From a virus, in the IMG/VR virus record IMGVR_UViG_3300031669_000069, positions 1 to 43,471 of that record: a stretch of DNA of 43,471 nt; one strand, given 5' to 3'. The notes below the pieces were generated by a model that worked only from the letters and a program-made list of their open reading frames with translations, made no database searches and was not told the DNA's origin. How positions within the stretch are numbered: position 1 is the first letter of the stretch; each line of letters starts with the position of its first letter. The position numbers were made by a program, and so were the translations under genes. Shown one piece after another: positions 7,617 through 15,358 of this stretch.

Positions 7617-8231
7617 ATGAAACAACTGTTCGGAATACTTGTCGCCCTGCTGATTGGGGCAGGAAATGCGCAAGCATACCAATTGTACACCAATCTCGGC
7701 ACCATGGACGTAGCTTATGCGAACACCCAAGGAGTCAAGCCTTCTTATCGAGTCCAGATAAATGATGTGACTCCAGTTGCCACAGCTACCGATGTTTTGA
7801 CTCTGTGTGGTTCAGCAACGAAGGTTATTCGAGTTACTAAAATCGAAGCCTCTGCTGATGCTACCGGCGCTGCAATGGTCGACTTTTATATCTATAAAAG
7901 AACGGTAGCAAACACAGGGGGAACTTCCGCTGCTATAACCGCTGCTCAAATGGATAGTGCTGATGCTGCACCTTCTTCTATTGTGTTGCGATATAGTGCA
8001 AACCCAAGTGCTCTTGGGGCCGGCGTATTGGTAGCGGGTGAGCATTATGAAATTCCTGCCACTACTGGGAATTCTTATTCGTCTATTCCTTGGAACGAAA
8101 CTTTCGGGACACGAAATGCCAAAGCCTTGGTCCTTCGAGGAACGGCACAATGTGTCGCATTCAGCCTGAATGGAGCTACTCTCCCTGCCGGCTTATCTTT
8201 GTATGTCGGTATCGAATGGACTGAAGAATAA
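7617..8231 (+). CDS. Exported or virion beta-rich protein with signal peptide
   Basis: A 204-residue protein starting with a textbook signal peptide (MKQLFGILVALLIGAGNAQA, cut before YQ). The mature part is beta-rich: VLTLCGSATKVIRVTKIEASADA, LVLRGTAQCVAFSLNGATLP and a final YVGIEWTEE. Similar mature sequences without secretion signals are known to me as phage structural proteins encoded in head modules. A strong AAAAGGAGA precedes the ATG. Its stop overlaps the next start as TAATG. Whether the signal peptide is used during infection is unknown. Confidence 0.8.
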   Translation: MKQLFGILVALLIGAGNAQAYQLYTNLGTMDVAYANTQGVKPSYRVQINDVTPVATATDVLTLCGSATKVIRVTKIEASADATGAAMVDFYIYKRTVANTGGTSAAITAAQMDSADAAPSSIVLRYSANPSALGAGVLVAGEHYEIPATTGNSYSSIPWNETFGTRNAKALVLRGTAQCVAFSLNGATLPAGLSLYVGIEWTEE

Positions 8232-8683
8232 TGAGCACTGTCCCCGCAAACGAACATGAGCAAAAGGATACTTTCACGGTGGATGTTTTCGTGCCTAATC
8301 ATCCGGACCGGTCAACCACTCCCATCTTCGCAGCTACCCGCCGAAAGTTGATTTCCAATAACCCGGAAGCATGCTGTGAGGTTTGCGGAACGAAAGAGGA
8401 GCTCGAGCTACACCATGACCTAGTTGAATGGTGTGATTCGGAAGGTGTTGACTGGGAGAAGGTGAAAAAGGATTGCCCCGATTTTCCGTGGGCGACTTTC
8501 GACCCAGCGCACCCAGAAGTATTTGTGGATTCAGAATTCAATGCCAAGCGCGTGCTCTGCAAGAAACATCATACCGGCAAGGACCATGGTATCCACATGA
8601 TGCCATATCCAACTTGGTTAATGCAGAAACACAAACGAAATGATTTTGTGTTTTCACCGGACGAAGAAACTAAAACTAATTAA
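8231..8683 (+). CDS. HNH-like zinc-binding protein
   Basis: A 150-residue protein with CEVCGTKEELELHHDLVEW (about 48-66) and a downstream VLCKKHH (about 109-115) followed by GIHMMPYPTW. The C-x2-C, HH and C-x2-HH arrangement fits an HNH/zinc-finger nuclease fold. HNH proteins near the terminase of many phages assist in packaging-linked DNA cleavage; this one is in the head module, so such a role is possible. The second part of a classical HNH motif (N then H spaced in the alpha helix) is not obvious, so catalytic activity is uncertain. Confidence 0.75.
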   Translation: MSTVPANEHEQKDTFTVDVFVPNHPDRSTTPIFAATRRKLISNNPEACCEVCGTKEELELHHDLVEWCDSEGVDWEKVKKDCPDFPWATFDPAHPEVFVDSEFNAKRVLCKKHHTGKDHGIHMMPYPTWLMQKHKRNDFVFSPDEETKTN

Positions 8684-8805
8684 TCAAGAAGAAAGTAGAT
8701 CCCTTTTAGCAATAGTATGTTGCCGAGTATTTTCGGTAAGATAATAATGAAACCTCAATAACAGATTGCCCAGTAACCCCCGAACTTAGTATAAAGGAAA
8801 ATCAA
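8684..8805 (+). promoter_or_regulatory. Gene-free spacer with candidate promoter
   Basis: A 122-bp spacer. TTGCCG (8720-8725), 16 bp, TAATAA (8742-8747) would transcribe the protease/capsid genes. A second pair, TTGCCC (8766) and TATAAA (8790), is rejected as the main start because its transcript would lack the ribosome site. Confidence 0.4.
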
Positions 8806-9249
8806 ATGAAAGCACACTTGTTCAAGATTCTTGCAGTCGCATTGTTGATGGTGAGCACTTCGGTCCTTGCCGATTCGTACCCCTTCTCGACCCCCACCTA
8901 CATCCCAAATCTGCGCGTAGCTACCGTTGCTGCCGCATCCGGTGTTGCCAGCACTTCCAATTCCCTGAACAACATCGGCATCGTCAGCCTCCAGATTACC
9001 GGGACTTGTACTTCGTTGAATGGCCGGTTGGAAGGTTCCAACAATGGGACCGACTGGGTTACATTGAACCTTTATCCGAATCAGGCCATTGCTACCAGTG
9101 CTGCGGTGACCTCGGTGACGGCTACGGGAATCTGGACAGCGAATGCAGGTGGCCTGAATTATGTCAGGTTCAACAATTCAGCGGTCACAGGTTCTGCGTG
9201 CCTGATTACCATAGCGGGTTCGCCTACTGCTTTTGCGTTGCCTCACTAA
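8806..9249 (+). CDS. Exported or virion beta-rich protein with signal peptide
   Basis: A 147-residue protein with signal peptide MKAHLFKILAVALLMVSTSVLA, cut before DS. The mature domain has LEGSNNGTDWVTLN, a pattern typical of jelly-roll-like phage decoration domains, and ends SPTAFALPH. AAAGGAAA precedes the ATG. Like the gene at 7617 it sits in the head module next to protease and capsid genes, so it is probably a virion surface protein. Function and use of the secretion signal are not shown by the sequence. Confidence 0.75.
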   Translation: MKAHLFKILAVALLMVSTSVLADSYPFSTPTYIPNLRVATVAAASGVASTSNSLNNIGIVSLQITGTCTSLNGRLEGSNNGTDWVTLNLYPNQAIATSAAVTSVTATGIWTANAGGLNYVRFNNSAVTGSACLITIAGSPTAFALPH

Positions 9250-9262
9250 AAAGAGGTAACAA

Positions 9263-10684
9263 ATGGCATCTTCTCGCCAGTCGTTTTATGTGACGCAAAA
9301 GATTGGTCCGAAGCAAAGCATGACCCCAGAAGGGTTCTTACTTTGCGAGGAAGTGCCGGTAGCTCGCACAGGAATGATGATTTACGGCCCGGATGAAACT
9401 CCAATTGAAGCTGGGCCAGATGGGATAGTTAAAATCTTTCGCGAAGCGGTAGATGTTTTCAGTCCCAAAACAATTGCAAGTGCTTTAGGTAAATCAGTTG
9501 TCGATGACCATCCTGAAGAAGACGTTTCACCTGCTAATTGGAAAGAGTTAAGCTGCGGGTTTATGTTGAACGTCCGCCGCGGTGATGCAGCAATGGACGA
9601 TTTGCTTCTTGCCGATTTAATGGTAACCACCCCTGAAGGAATTGAGGCGGTGAAGTCAGGGAAGCGTGAAGTTAGCCTCGGTTACGATGCAGATTATGAT
9701 GAAGTGAGTCCGGGTGTTGGTAAGCAGTCCAACATTATTATTAACCATGTAGCATTGGTCGAACAAGGAAGATGTGGTCCTCGTTGTGCGATTGGTGACA
9801 AACGACCGAATTTGAAAAAGGAGCTTACCGTGGCAAAAAAATCGAACAAGTTTTTGGACAAGATGAATGCAGCTCTACATCGCGCTTTCAAGGCGAAGGA
9901 CGCAGAAGAGCTGGAAGCCATCAACAAGGAGGTTCAGGATGAGATGGGGAATGAAGCCCTGACCACGAATGATGAAGAAACCGGTGGCGAAACCCACGTC
10001 CATGTCCACTCAGGTGAGCAAGGTGGTCGTACTGGTTTCTCTGATGAAGACTTCCAAGCGCACGTTGACCAGAACGAACGCGAACATCAGGAAATGCGTG
10101 ACCGCATCGAAGCTCTGGAGCAAATGATTGCCAACGGGCAAGGTTCCGCGGCTACCACCGGCGATGAAGACCTTACTGATGAAGAAAAAGCCGCCAAAGC
10201 TGCCAAGGGTGAAACAGGTGATGAAGAAGCTGAAATGGCAAAAGCTATCGGCGACGAAGTCCCTGAAGAACTGGCCGAAGAAGCCGCCAAAGCAAAAGAT
10301 TCAGCATACTTGGCAGACTCCTTCCAAGATACTGTGGCAATGGCCGAGATTCTGGTTCCGGGCATTCGCATTCCCACATATGACCGTGCAGCAAAGCCCG
10401 GCCAGACGTTCAAGAAAATTTGCGGGCTTCGCAAACAGGCGTTGGATATCGCCTATGTGCAGCCGGCTACCCGAGGCGTTATCGAAGATATGCTCGGTGG
10501 GAAGACTCTGGACACCAAGAACATGACTTGTGATGCTGCGAGGATTTTGTTCCGGAGTGCTGCAGCAGCTCAACGCTCGGCGAACAACTCGAGCAAGGGT
10601 AAAGCAGCAGATGCTGTAGTCGCCAAAGGTCCAATGACAATTGCGCAACTCAACAAACTGAACCGCGAGCGTTTCCCAGTCTAA
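9263..10684 (+). CDS. Prohead protease (DUF2213) with C-terminal scaffold
   Basis: A 473-residue protein. Residues about 20-180 are the DUF2213 serine protease of the prohead: DDHP (His83), REVSLGYDAD (Ser138) and NHVALVEQGRCGPRC (His162) are the catalytic-type residues. Residues 190-473 are acidic and coiled-coil, with AALEQ-like heptads at EREHQEMRDRIEALEQM, as in scaffolds. A complete GTG start with AAGGAG lies inside the frame at 9830 (see the separate entry). Self-cleavage and removal of scaffold before packaging are expected for the family. The C-terminus ends LNKLNRERFPV, perhaps the shell-binding end. Confidence 0.88.
   Translation: MASSRQSFYVTQKIGPKQSMTPEGFLLCEEVPVARTGMMIYGPDETPIEAGPDGIVKIFREAVDVFSPKTIASALGKSVVDDHPEEDVSPANWKELSCGFMLNVRRGDAAMDDLLLADLMVTTPEGIEAVKSGKREVSLGYDADYDEVSPGVGKQSNIIINHVALVEQGRCGPRCAIGDKRPNLKKELTVAKKSNKFLDKMNAALHRAFKAKDAEELEAINKEVQDEMGNEALTTNDEETGGETHVHVHSGEQGGRTGFSDEDFQAHVDQNEREHQEMRDRIEALEQMIANGQGSAATTGDEDLTDEEKAAKAAKGETGDEEAEMAKAIGDEVPEELAEEAAKAKDSAYLADSFQDTVAMAEILVPGIRIPTYDRAAKPGQTFKKICGLRKQALDIAYVQPATRGVIEDMLGGKTLDTKNMTCDAARILFRSAAAAQRSANNSSKGKAADAVVAKGPMTIAQLNKLNRERFPV
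9830..10684 (+). CDS. Nested in-frame scaffold protein (Nu3-like)
   Basis: An internal GTG (codon 190 of the protease gene) follows AAAAAGGAG with a 6-nt spacer, a site as good as any true start in the window. Translation from here gives a 284-residue MAKKSNKFLDKMNAALHRAF... product containing only the scaffold half. This reproduces the lambda C/Nu3 arrangement, in which protease-scaffold and free scaffold are made from one frame. Expression is inferred from the ribosome site, not demonstrated. Confidence 0.65.
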   Translation: MAKKSNKFLDKMNAALHRAFKAKDAEELEAINKEVQDEMGNEALTTNDEETGGETHVHVHSGEQGGRTGFSDEDFQAHVDQNEREHQEMRDRIEALEQMIANGQGSAATTGDEDLTDEEKAAKAAKGETGDEEAEMAKAIGDEVPEELAEEAAKAKDSAYLADSFQDTVAMAEILVPGIRIPTYDRAAKPGQTFKKICGLRKQALDIAYVQPATRGVIEDMLGGKTLDTKNMTCDAARILFRSAAAAQRSANNSSKGKAADAVVAKGPMTIAQLNKLNRERFPV

Positions 10685-10721
10685 TTAACCCTTAACCCAC
10701 AACAGATTCAAGGAGAAACAA

Positions 10722-11264
10722 ATGAAGAAAACGACCCGTATGAAAACCCGCGATGTGGCATTTACTTATCGCATGGGTGCCGGCTTTCCCGGTGATGTGA
10801 ACCGTACCCATCCAGTCGATATCTTGGCTGAGTTGATTGACGCTGCCGCTCCTCCCACCAAGTTCGGCCAAGCCGTGCTTCTGGGAGCAGCAAACGCAGG
10901 CGTACGTCCTTTCACCACTGGCGATGCTTCGCAGGCTGGTTACGGTGTTACGGTTCGCCCGTATCCGTTCCAACAAGCAGCCGCATCTAACTATGGTGCA
11001 GCAGCAATCGGGGCAGCAACCCCACCTGTGACCGGTGTCATTGACGTAATGCGCCGTGGCTACATCATGGTGAACCTGCCTTCCGGTGGCACACCAGTCA
11101 AAGGTGACGGGGTATATGTTCGCGTAGCAGCCGCTGCAACGACACACACACCTGGCGACTTCGAAGCCGGTGCCGATGGCGGCAACAATGTCCTGATGAC
11201 GAACGCAATCTTCAACGGCTCCCCAGATGCAAACGGGAACGTTGAAATCGCATTCAACATCTAA
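10722..11264 (+). CDS. Capsid cement/decoration protein (P22 gp24-like cement type)
   Basis: A 180-residue beta-rich protein directly before the major capsid gene. The start (GAGFPGDVNRTHPVDI, AAAPPTKFGQAV) and the central GVTVRPYPFQ and RRGYIMVNL segments follow the pattern of phage structural cement proteins that stabilise the expanded shell. AAGGAGA lies before the ATG. No Cys and no membrane segment. The family call is from pattern recognition and genomic place. Confidence 0.75.
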   Translation: MKKTTRMKTRDVAFTYRMGAGFPGDVNRTHPVDILAELIDAAAPPTKFGQAVLLGAANAGVRPFTTGDASQAGYGVTVRPYPFQQAAASNYGAAAIGAATPPVTGVIDVMRRGYIMVNLPSGGTPVKGDGVYVRVAAAATTHTPGDFEAGADGGNNVLMTNAIFNGSPDANGNVEIAFNI

Positions 11265-11293
11265 CCCTTAACCAACTCAGCAAAGGAACCATC

Positions 11294-12394
11294 ATGAAGA
11301 AATCAGTTCGCAGCAAGACCCGCGATATGCAAACTTTCGACTCCGGCTACCGCTCTCTTGATGCAGCTGGTAACCAACTCGGCAAACCCCTCGGCAACGC
11401 ATTCCGTACCGCTGATGGACGTACTGTGGATTCCACAGGTGCCTTCCTCGTAGGCGAGCTCGAACGCCTCGATATGACGCTGCATGAGCCGCTCGCCGCG
11501 GTTACATGGGGCCGCGATATCGACCTGCGCGAGGACGTCACTCTGGCCGACGAAGTTTCCAGCTTTACGCTGTCGACTTTCGCTTCTCAGGGCGGGCTCG
11601 GCTTGGGTAACGGCATCGGCAACGGTAAGGCATGGATTGGCAAGGACACAAACCAAATCACCGGTATCTCTGCTGATATCGCCAAGGTTCCCCATCAACT
11701 GCGTCCGTGGGCGATGGAATTGAAGTATACCATTCTGGAACTGGAATCCGCCGCCAAACTGGGTCGCCCTGTCGACCAGCAAAAATTTGAAGGCCTGCAG
11801 CTGAAGCATCAAATGGATATCGACGAACAGATTTACATCGGCGATACCTCCACTGGTGATACCGGTCTGGTCAACAACAGCTTGGTTACGAATGTCTCCA
11901 ACGTTGCAAACGGCGTGAGCGGCTTCTCGGCATGGACCAAAAAGACGGCCGACGAAATCTTGGCAGACGTCAACACCATGTTGACTTCGGTCTGGGCTGC
12001 TTCTGCATGGGCAGTGATTCCCGGTCGCCTGATGTTGCCGCCAGCGCAGTTCGGTTACATCAGCACCCAGAAAGTTTCGCAAGCAGGTAACGTTTCCATC
12101 CTGAAATACATTCAGGACAACAACCTGCTGACTACTTCGGGCAAAGGCAAGCTGGAAATTCTGCCGCTGAAATGGCTGATTGGTGCAGGTGTGGGCGGTA
12201 CCATCGGAACTCCCGGTGTTGACCGTGCGGTTGTGTACACGAAGGAAAAGCAGCGCGTACGCTATCCAATGACCCTGTTGCAACGTACACCAATCCAGTA
12301 CGACAGCATCTATCACAAGACGACTTACTTCTGCCGTCTGGGCGCTGTTGAAGTGGTATATCCGGAAACCATCGGTTACTTCGACGGTATCTAA
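11294..12394 (+). CDS. Major capsid protein (DUF2184 type)
   Basis: A 366-residue protein of the DUF2184 capsid family (HK97 fold). Characteristic stretches are LEPLAAVTWGRDIDL-like (residues 66-78), the helical spine region WAMELKYTILELESAAKLGRPVD, the QLKHQMDIDEQIYIGD segment and the C-terminal RYPMTLLQRTPIQYDSIYHKTTYFCRLGAVEVVYPE. It follows the cement gene with its own AAAGGA site and is closed by a strong terminator, the standard layout for the most expressed virion gene. No obvious N-terminal propeptide is seen. Confidence 0.92.
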   Translation: MKKSVRSKTRDMQTFDSGYRSLDAAGNQLGKPLGNAFRTADGRTVDSTGAFLVGELERLDMTLHEPLAAVTWGRDIDLREDVTLADEVSSFTLSTFASQGGLGLGNGIGNGKAWIGKDTNQITGISADIAKVPHQLRPWAMELKYTILELESAAKLGRPVDQQKFEGLQLKHQMDIDEQIYIGDTSTGDTGLVNNSLVTNVSNVANGVSGFSAWTKKTADEILADVNTMLTSVWAASAWAVIPGRLMLPPAQFGYISTQKVSQAGNVSILKYIQDNNLLTTSGKGKLEILPLKWLIGAGVGGTIGTPGVDRAVVYTKEKQRVRYPMTLLQRTPIQYDSIYHKTTYFCRLGAVEVVYPETIGYFDGI

Positions 12395-12401
12395 ACTATA
12401 A

Positions 12402-12430
12402 AAAGAAGCGGGGGTTTCTCCCGCTTCTTT
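12402..12430 (+). terminator. Intrinsic terminator after the capsid gene
   Basis: AAAGAAGCGGG pairs with CCCGCTTCTTT (11 bp) across a 7-nt loop, starting eight nt after the capsid stop codon. The stem itself supplies the T-tract on the plus strand. Confidence 0.85.
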
Positions 12431-12454
12431 TAACCATTCAAGGAGACCTTTCAA

Positions 12455-12925
12455 ATGTCCGAAAAGACTGCACCACCACCATGGGCCGCAGGTGCTGCGA
12501 CTCCCCCAGCTACCCCTCCGGCAGCACCGGCCCCTGCCGCGCCGGAAACAGCCCCTGCCGCGCCTGCCGCTGCTGAGGTCACACCACCAGCACCCGCTCC
12601 GGCTCCAGCGCCTAAAAAGCCCACCAAAGCTGAAATCGAAGCTGCTGCCAAAGCCAAAGCTGAAATCGAGCAAAACGAAGCCAAGCTCGATACCGAGCAA
12701 AACGAAGCTCTCCAAAAGGCTGCGAATGCTGCCAAAGGTGAGACTGAAGTCGTCAAGGAAAAAATGGTAACTGTCACCGTCCCTCGTGCTTATAAGCTGC
12801 GGGTGGATGACCACATTGAGGTTCCGTACAAGGCCGGTATCCAAGAGATGCCCGAGTCCCATGCGAACCACTGGTGGTCAGTTAACAATGGGGTTGAAGT
12901 TTATACCCCCACTTCAAAAGCATAA
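12455..12925 (+). CDS. Pro/Ala-rich structural protein
   Basis: A 156-residue protein in three parts: an Ala/Pro low-complexity N-terminus (residues 6-55), a charged helical repeat ([21 protein letters not shown]..., 56-95), and a compact C-terminal domain ([19 protein letters not shown]...[12 protein letters not shown], about 105-150). The C-terminal domain is seen alone or on linkers in other phage head modules; no function is known to me. AAGGAGA precedes the start. The linker probably projects the domain from the capsid. Confidence 0.75.
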   Translation: MSEKTAPPPWAAGAATPPATPPAAPAPAAPETAPAAPAAAEVTPPAPAPAPAPKKPTKAEIEAAAKAKAEIEQNEAKLDTEQNEALQKAANAAKGETEVVKEKMVTVTVPRAYKLRVDDHIEVPYKAGIQEMPESHANHWWSVNNGVEVYTPTSKA

Positions 12926-12935
12926 GGAGTTTCAC

Positions 12936-13166
12936 ATGCCACTTGAACAAGGTAAGTCGGAAGCAGCCCTGAAGCAGAATATCGCTACTGAAATTGAAGC
13001 GGGTAAAGACCCGAAACAGGCTGCGGCCATTGCTTACTCTGTTCAACGTGCGCATGATGAATACGTCCCTGTTGCAGTATCGGTGTTGCCGGATTCAGTT
13101 ACACCGGCTTCTCTGAACGAGCAAAATCGCAACTACTGGAAAAACGCAGGCGGAGAGCAGTCATAA
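12936..13166 (+). CDS. Small conserved phage protein
   Basis: A 76-residue protein. The first 35 residues ([20 protein letters not shown], then [13 protein letters not shown]) match a motif common in phage proteins that begin 'MPL..GKS...NI..E...GK...QA.AIA'. The rest ([12 protein letters not shown]) is polar. ATG chosen at 12936, ten nt after the previous stop, where AAGGAG is well placed. Function unknown; no enzyme motif. Confidence 0.75.
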   Translation: MPLEQGKSEAALKQNIATEIEAGKDPKQAAAIAYSVQRAHDEYVPVAVSVLPDSVTPASLNEQNRNYWKNAGGEQS

Positions 13167-13192
13167 TCCGCTTTTGAATACTAGGTGGGAAT

Positions 13193-13657
13193 ATGACTAT
13201 TTTAGCTGCACAATTCAGAACAGATTATCCGGAATTTGCTGACGTTACTGCATATCCCGATTCGGCTGTCACCTACTCCCTCACCTTCGCATACTCAATG
13301 CTGAACGCCGCTGTTTGGGGTTCTCAGCTTGATATTGCTGCCGAGCTCTATGCGGCACATAACTTGGCCATCGAAAAGCGCGCTCAACTTGAAGCTGCTA
13401 ATGGCGAAGTTCCCGGTACCACTACCGGCCCAATCAATAGCAAATCTGTGGACAAAGTCTCCGTAGGATTCGACGTAGGCTCTGCTGTCAATGAAGGTGC
13501 AGGACACTGGAACTTGACCATCTACGGAACTCGCCTGTATCGTCTTATCAGAATGTTTGGTGTTGGTCCACTCTTTGTCGGAATAGGTTCTGTGCCTCCC
13601 GGCAGCGGATTAGCATGGCCCGGTCCTCTGACAACTCCAGGAATGAGCAACTTCTAG
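13193..13657 (+). CDS. Head-tail connector, DUF4054 family
   Basis: A 154-residue adaptor. The DUF4054 signature is clear: FRTDYPEFADVTAYPDSAV at the N-terminus, AVWGSQLDIAAELYAAHNLAIEKR in the helical core, then KVSVGFDVGSA and GTRLYRLIRMFGVGPLF. Proteins of this family sit below the portal and join head and tail. Neighbouring connector genes follow at once. Confidence 0.88.
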   Translation: MTILAAQFRTDYPEFADVTAYPDSAVTYSLTFAYSMLNAAVWGSQLDIAAELYAAHNLAIEKRAQLEAANGEVPGTTTGPINSKSVDKVSVGFDVGSAVNEGAGHWNLTIYGTRLYRLIRMFGVGPLFVGIGSVPPGSGLAWPGPLTTPGMSNF

Positions 13658-13665
13658 GTGGCATC

Positions 13666-14157
13666 ATGAATATTAAAAAAGGAGCTGTCGTTGTCATCAA
13701 TAAACTGCCAAAATTACTTGCGGCAATAAATGGGCTGACAATGCAGAGTGTTTATGTAGGCGTACCAAGGGATGAAACGGTTCGGAATGAAACCGGACCT
13801 ATGAACAATGCAACCTTGGCGTACATAATGGAGCACGGTGCTCCTGAAGCTGGAATACCAGCTCGCCCGTTTCTGATTCCGGGAGTTGAGGAATGCAAGG
13901 ACAAAGTCGGCAAGCAATTAGCCGCGGCTGCGAAGGGTGCAGTACAAGGGAATAAGATAGGTATTGAGGAAGGGTTAGGAAGGGCCGGAATGGTAGCGCA
14001 AAACAGCGTGCGTGCCAAGATAAACAGCGGCATTAACCCACCTTTGGCGAAAAGTACATTGGCAGCTCGTAGGCGCCGTGGTCGTACCGGCACAAAGCCT
14101 TTGATTGATACGGGCCAGTTGAGAAATTCGATAACATATGTCATAAGGAAAAAATGA
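13666..14157 (+). CDS. Tail completion / neck protein (HK97 gp10-like)
   Basis: A 163-residue basic protein. The motifs AYIMEHGAPEAGIPARPFLIPG and PLIDTGQLRNSITYVI are typical of the gp10-like neck/tail completion family, with a helical middle. The start at 13666 is chosen because GGTGGC precedes it; the longer frame overlaps the connector gene and has no ribosome site. The stop overlaps the next start (ATGA). Confidence 0.82.
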   Translation: MNIKKGAVVVINKLPKLLAAINGLTMQSVYVGVPRDETVRNETGPMNNATLAYIMEHGAPEAGIPARPFLIPGVEECKDKVGKQLAAAAKGAVQGNKIGIEEGLGRAGMVAQNSVRAKINSGINPPLAKSTLAARRRRGRTGTKPLIDTGQLRNSITYVIRKK

Positions 14158-14387
14158 TGCCCAAGAAAGTACATATCCATATTCACAAGACCGCGGACGC
14201 TGTCGAAAAGGACCCAAGAGCGGTTCAAGCAAAACGTGCCGCCATTGCGGCGATTAAATCCGCGCAAGATAAATGTGAAGAATTGAGGTCCAGTCTTTTG
14301 GATACAGATGATAGAAACGAAACCCGTTCAGCTGAATCTTATCTTCGCAATGCGCTAGGTAAATTGAACGAGGTTGTGAGCGCCTGA
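14154..14387 (+). CDS. Small protein with HIHIH N-terminus
   Basis: A 77-residue helical protein starting MMPKKVHIHIHKTADAVE. The alternating His motif is shared with the N-terminus of the 6752 product and, as HVHVH, with the scaffold region of the protease. The remainder is a single long helix pair (AIAAIKSAQDKCEELRSSL..., YLRNALGKLNEV). It is coupled to the neck gene by ATGA. Function unknown; the His array might bind metal, which is inference. Confidence 0.7.
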   Translation: MMPKKVHIHIHKTADAVEKDPRAVQAKRAAIAAIKSAQDKCEELRSSLLDTDDRNETRSAESYLRNALGKLNEVVSA

Positions 14388-14388
14388 C

Positions 14389-14778
14389 ATGGGAATGTCC
14401 ATCGCATCTCAGGTAGTTCTTGACCCGTTGTTGGCGGACAAGTTCTCCCGTGTGCGAAGGGCAGAAACCATAAGTGTTGTAACCGGCAGGAGCTCAGTGG
14501 CTAGCGTCCAAACAGATAACCTGATTGGCGTTGTCACAATGTACAAAGATATTGAAACCATCCGGACGGAATTTCCGGAGGTCCAGTTTTCCACAAGGGT
14601 TATCAATGTGGTCACAAAGGCTAACTTGCAAGCTGCCATTGCTGGGTACCAACCAGATTTGGTGATATGGAGAGGGGACAATTTCATAGTCCTCCAAGTG
14701 AGCCCGTATCCCCAGTATGGGAGTGGATTTTATGAAGCTGTTTGCATGAGCATTGATTTGGCGGATGCAGCAATATGA
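14389..14778 (+). CDS. Conserved neck/tail-module protein of unknown function
   Basis: A 129-residue alpha/beta protein (VVLDPLLADKFSRVRRAETI, LIGVVTMYKDIETI, DLVIWRGDNFIVLQV). It lies between the neck protein and the tail terminator candidate and overlaps the latter by 4 nt, so it belongs to the head-tail joining set. Start is one of two close ATGs; no strong ribosome site, so coupling is likely. Confidence 0.75.
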   Translation: MGMSIASQVVLDPLLADKFSRVRRAETISVVTGRSSVASVQTDNLIGVVTMYKDIETIRTEFPEVQFSTRVINVVTKANLQAAIAGYQPDLVIWRGDNFIVLQVSPYPQYGSGFYEAVCMSIDLADAAI

Positions 14779-15347
14779 GCGATAGTTCAACAGGGGGGCC
14801 GTTACTCCAGACATCACCGCTGATAGCCAACTGGTTTGATGATGATGTTTTGTTTAACTTCTTCCATGATTTTATAATGGGATTAACCGGATTGGCAGGG
14901 GATTTGATTATCCCAAGATGGCAACTGGAGCCTCCGAATATCCCAACCAACGCCAACTGGTGTGCCTTTGGGATTAACAGCTATCAGTCGGATGTGTACG
15001 CGGCAGAAATAATCCAAGCGAACGACAGTTATGAAGTTCGCAGGCATGAGACGATAAACCTTTTGGTTTCGTTTTATGGGAATAATCCGGGAGGATATGC
15101 GCGAACCTTCAGGGACGGGATGCAGCTTTCACAGAATAGGGAATCGTTGACGTTGCAGGGGATGGGATTGATTGAAAGCGGTGACATTGTCCAGTTACCG
15201 AGTTTGATGAAAGAAAGATGGTTAAAGCGCGCAGATTTGCCTTTTTCGATTCGCCGGCAATCAGTGCGTACATTCGCGGTTCTACCTTTGCTAACTTCGC
15301 AAGTTGGATTGGACAACGAGCATTATACATTAACAGTTAACAACTAA
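14775..15347 (+). CDS. Probable tail terminator / neck protein
   Basis: A 190-residue protein placed immediately before the sheath gene, the usual position of the tail terminator. The first 60 residues are acidic and aromatic (NWFDDDVLFNFFHDFIM), followed by WCAFGINSYQSDVYAAEI and RRHETINLLVSFYG, a beta pattern found in gp12-like neck terminator proteins. ATGA overlap with the upstream gene. The functional call depends on position and this weak pattern. Confidence 0.65.
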   Translation: MSDSSTGGPLLQTSPLIANWFDDDVLFNFFHDFIMGLTGLAGDLIIPRWQLEPPNIPTNANWCAFGINSYQSDVYAAEIIQANDSYEVRRHETINLLVSFYGNNPGGYARTFRDGMQLSQNRESLTLQGMGLIESGDIVQLPSLMKERWLKRADLPFSIRRQSVRTFAVLPLLTSQVGLDNEHYTLTVNN

Positions 15348-15358
15348 GGAGCAATATT

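Noticed and set aside
11303-12871. Open frame of 522 codons antisense to the capsid gene
   Set aside because: It is a codon-composition shadow of the capsid and next gene, crosses their terminator, has a Cys/Ser/Gly-rich odd composition and no ribosome site.
12870-13166. Longer start for the small protein at 12936
   Set aside because: It would overlap the upstream gene in another frame; AAGGAG fits only the ATG at 12936.
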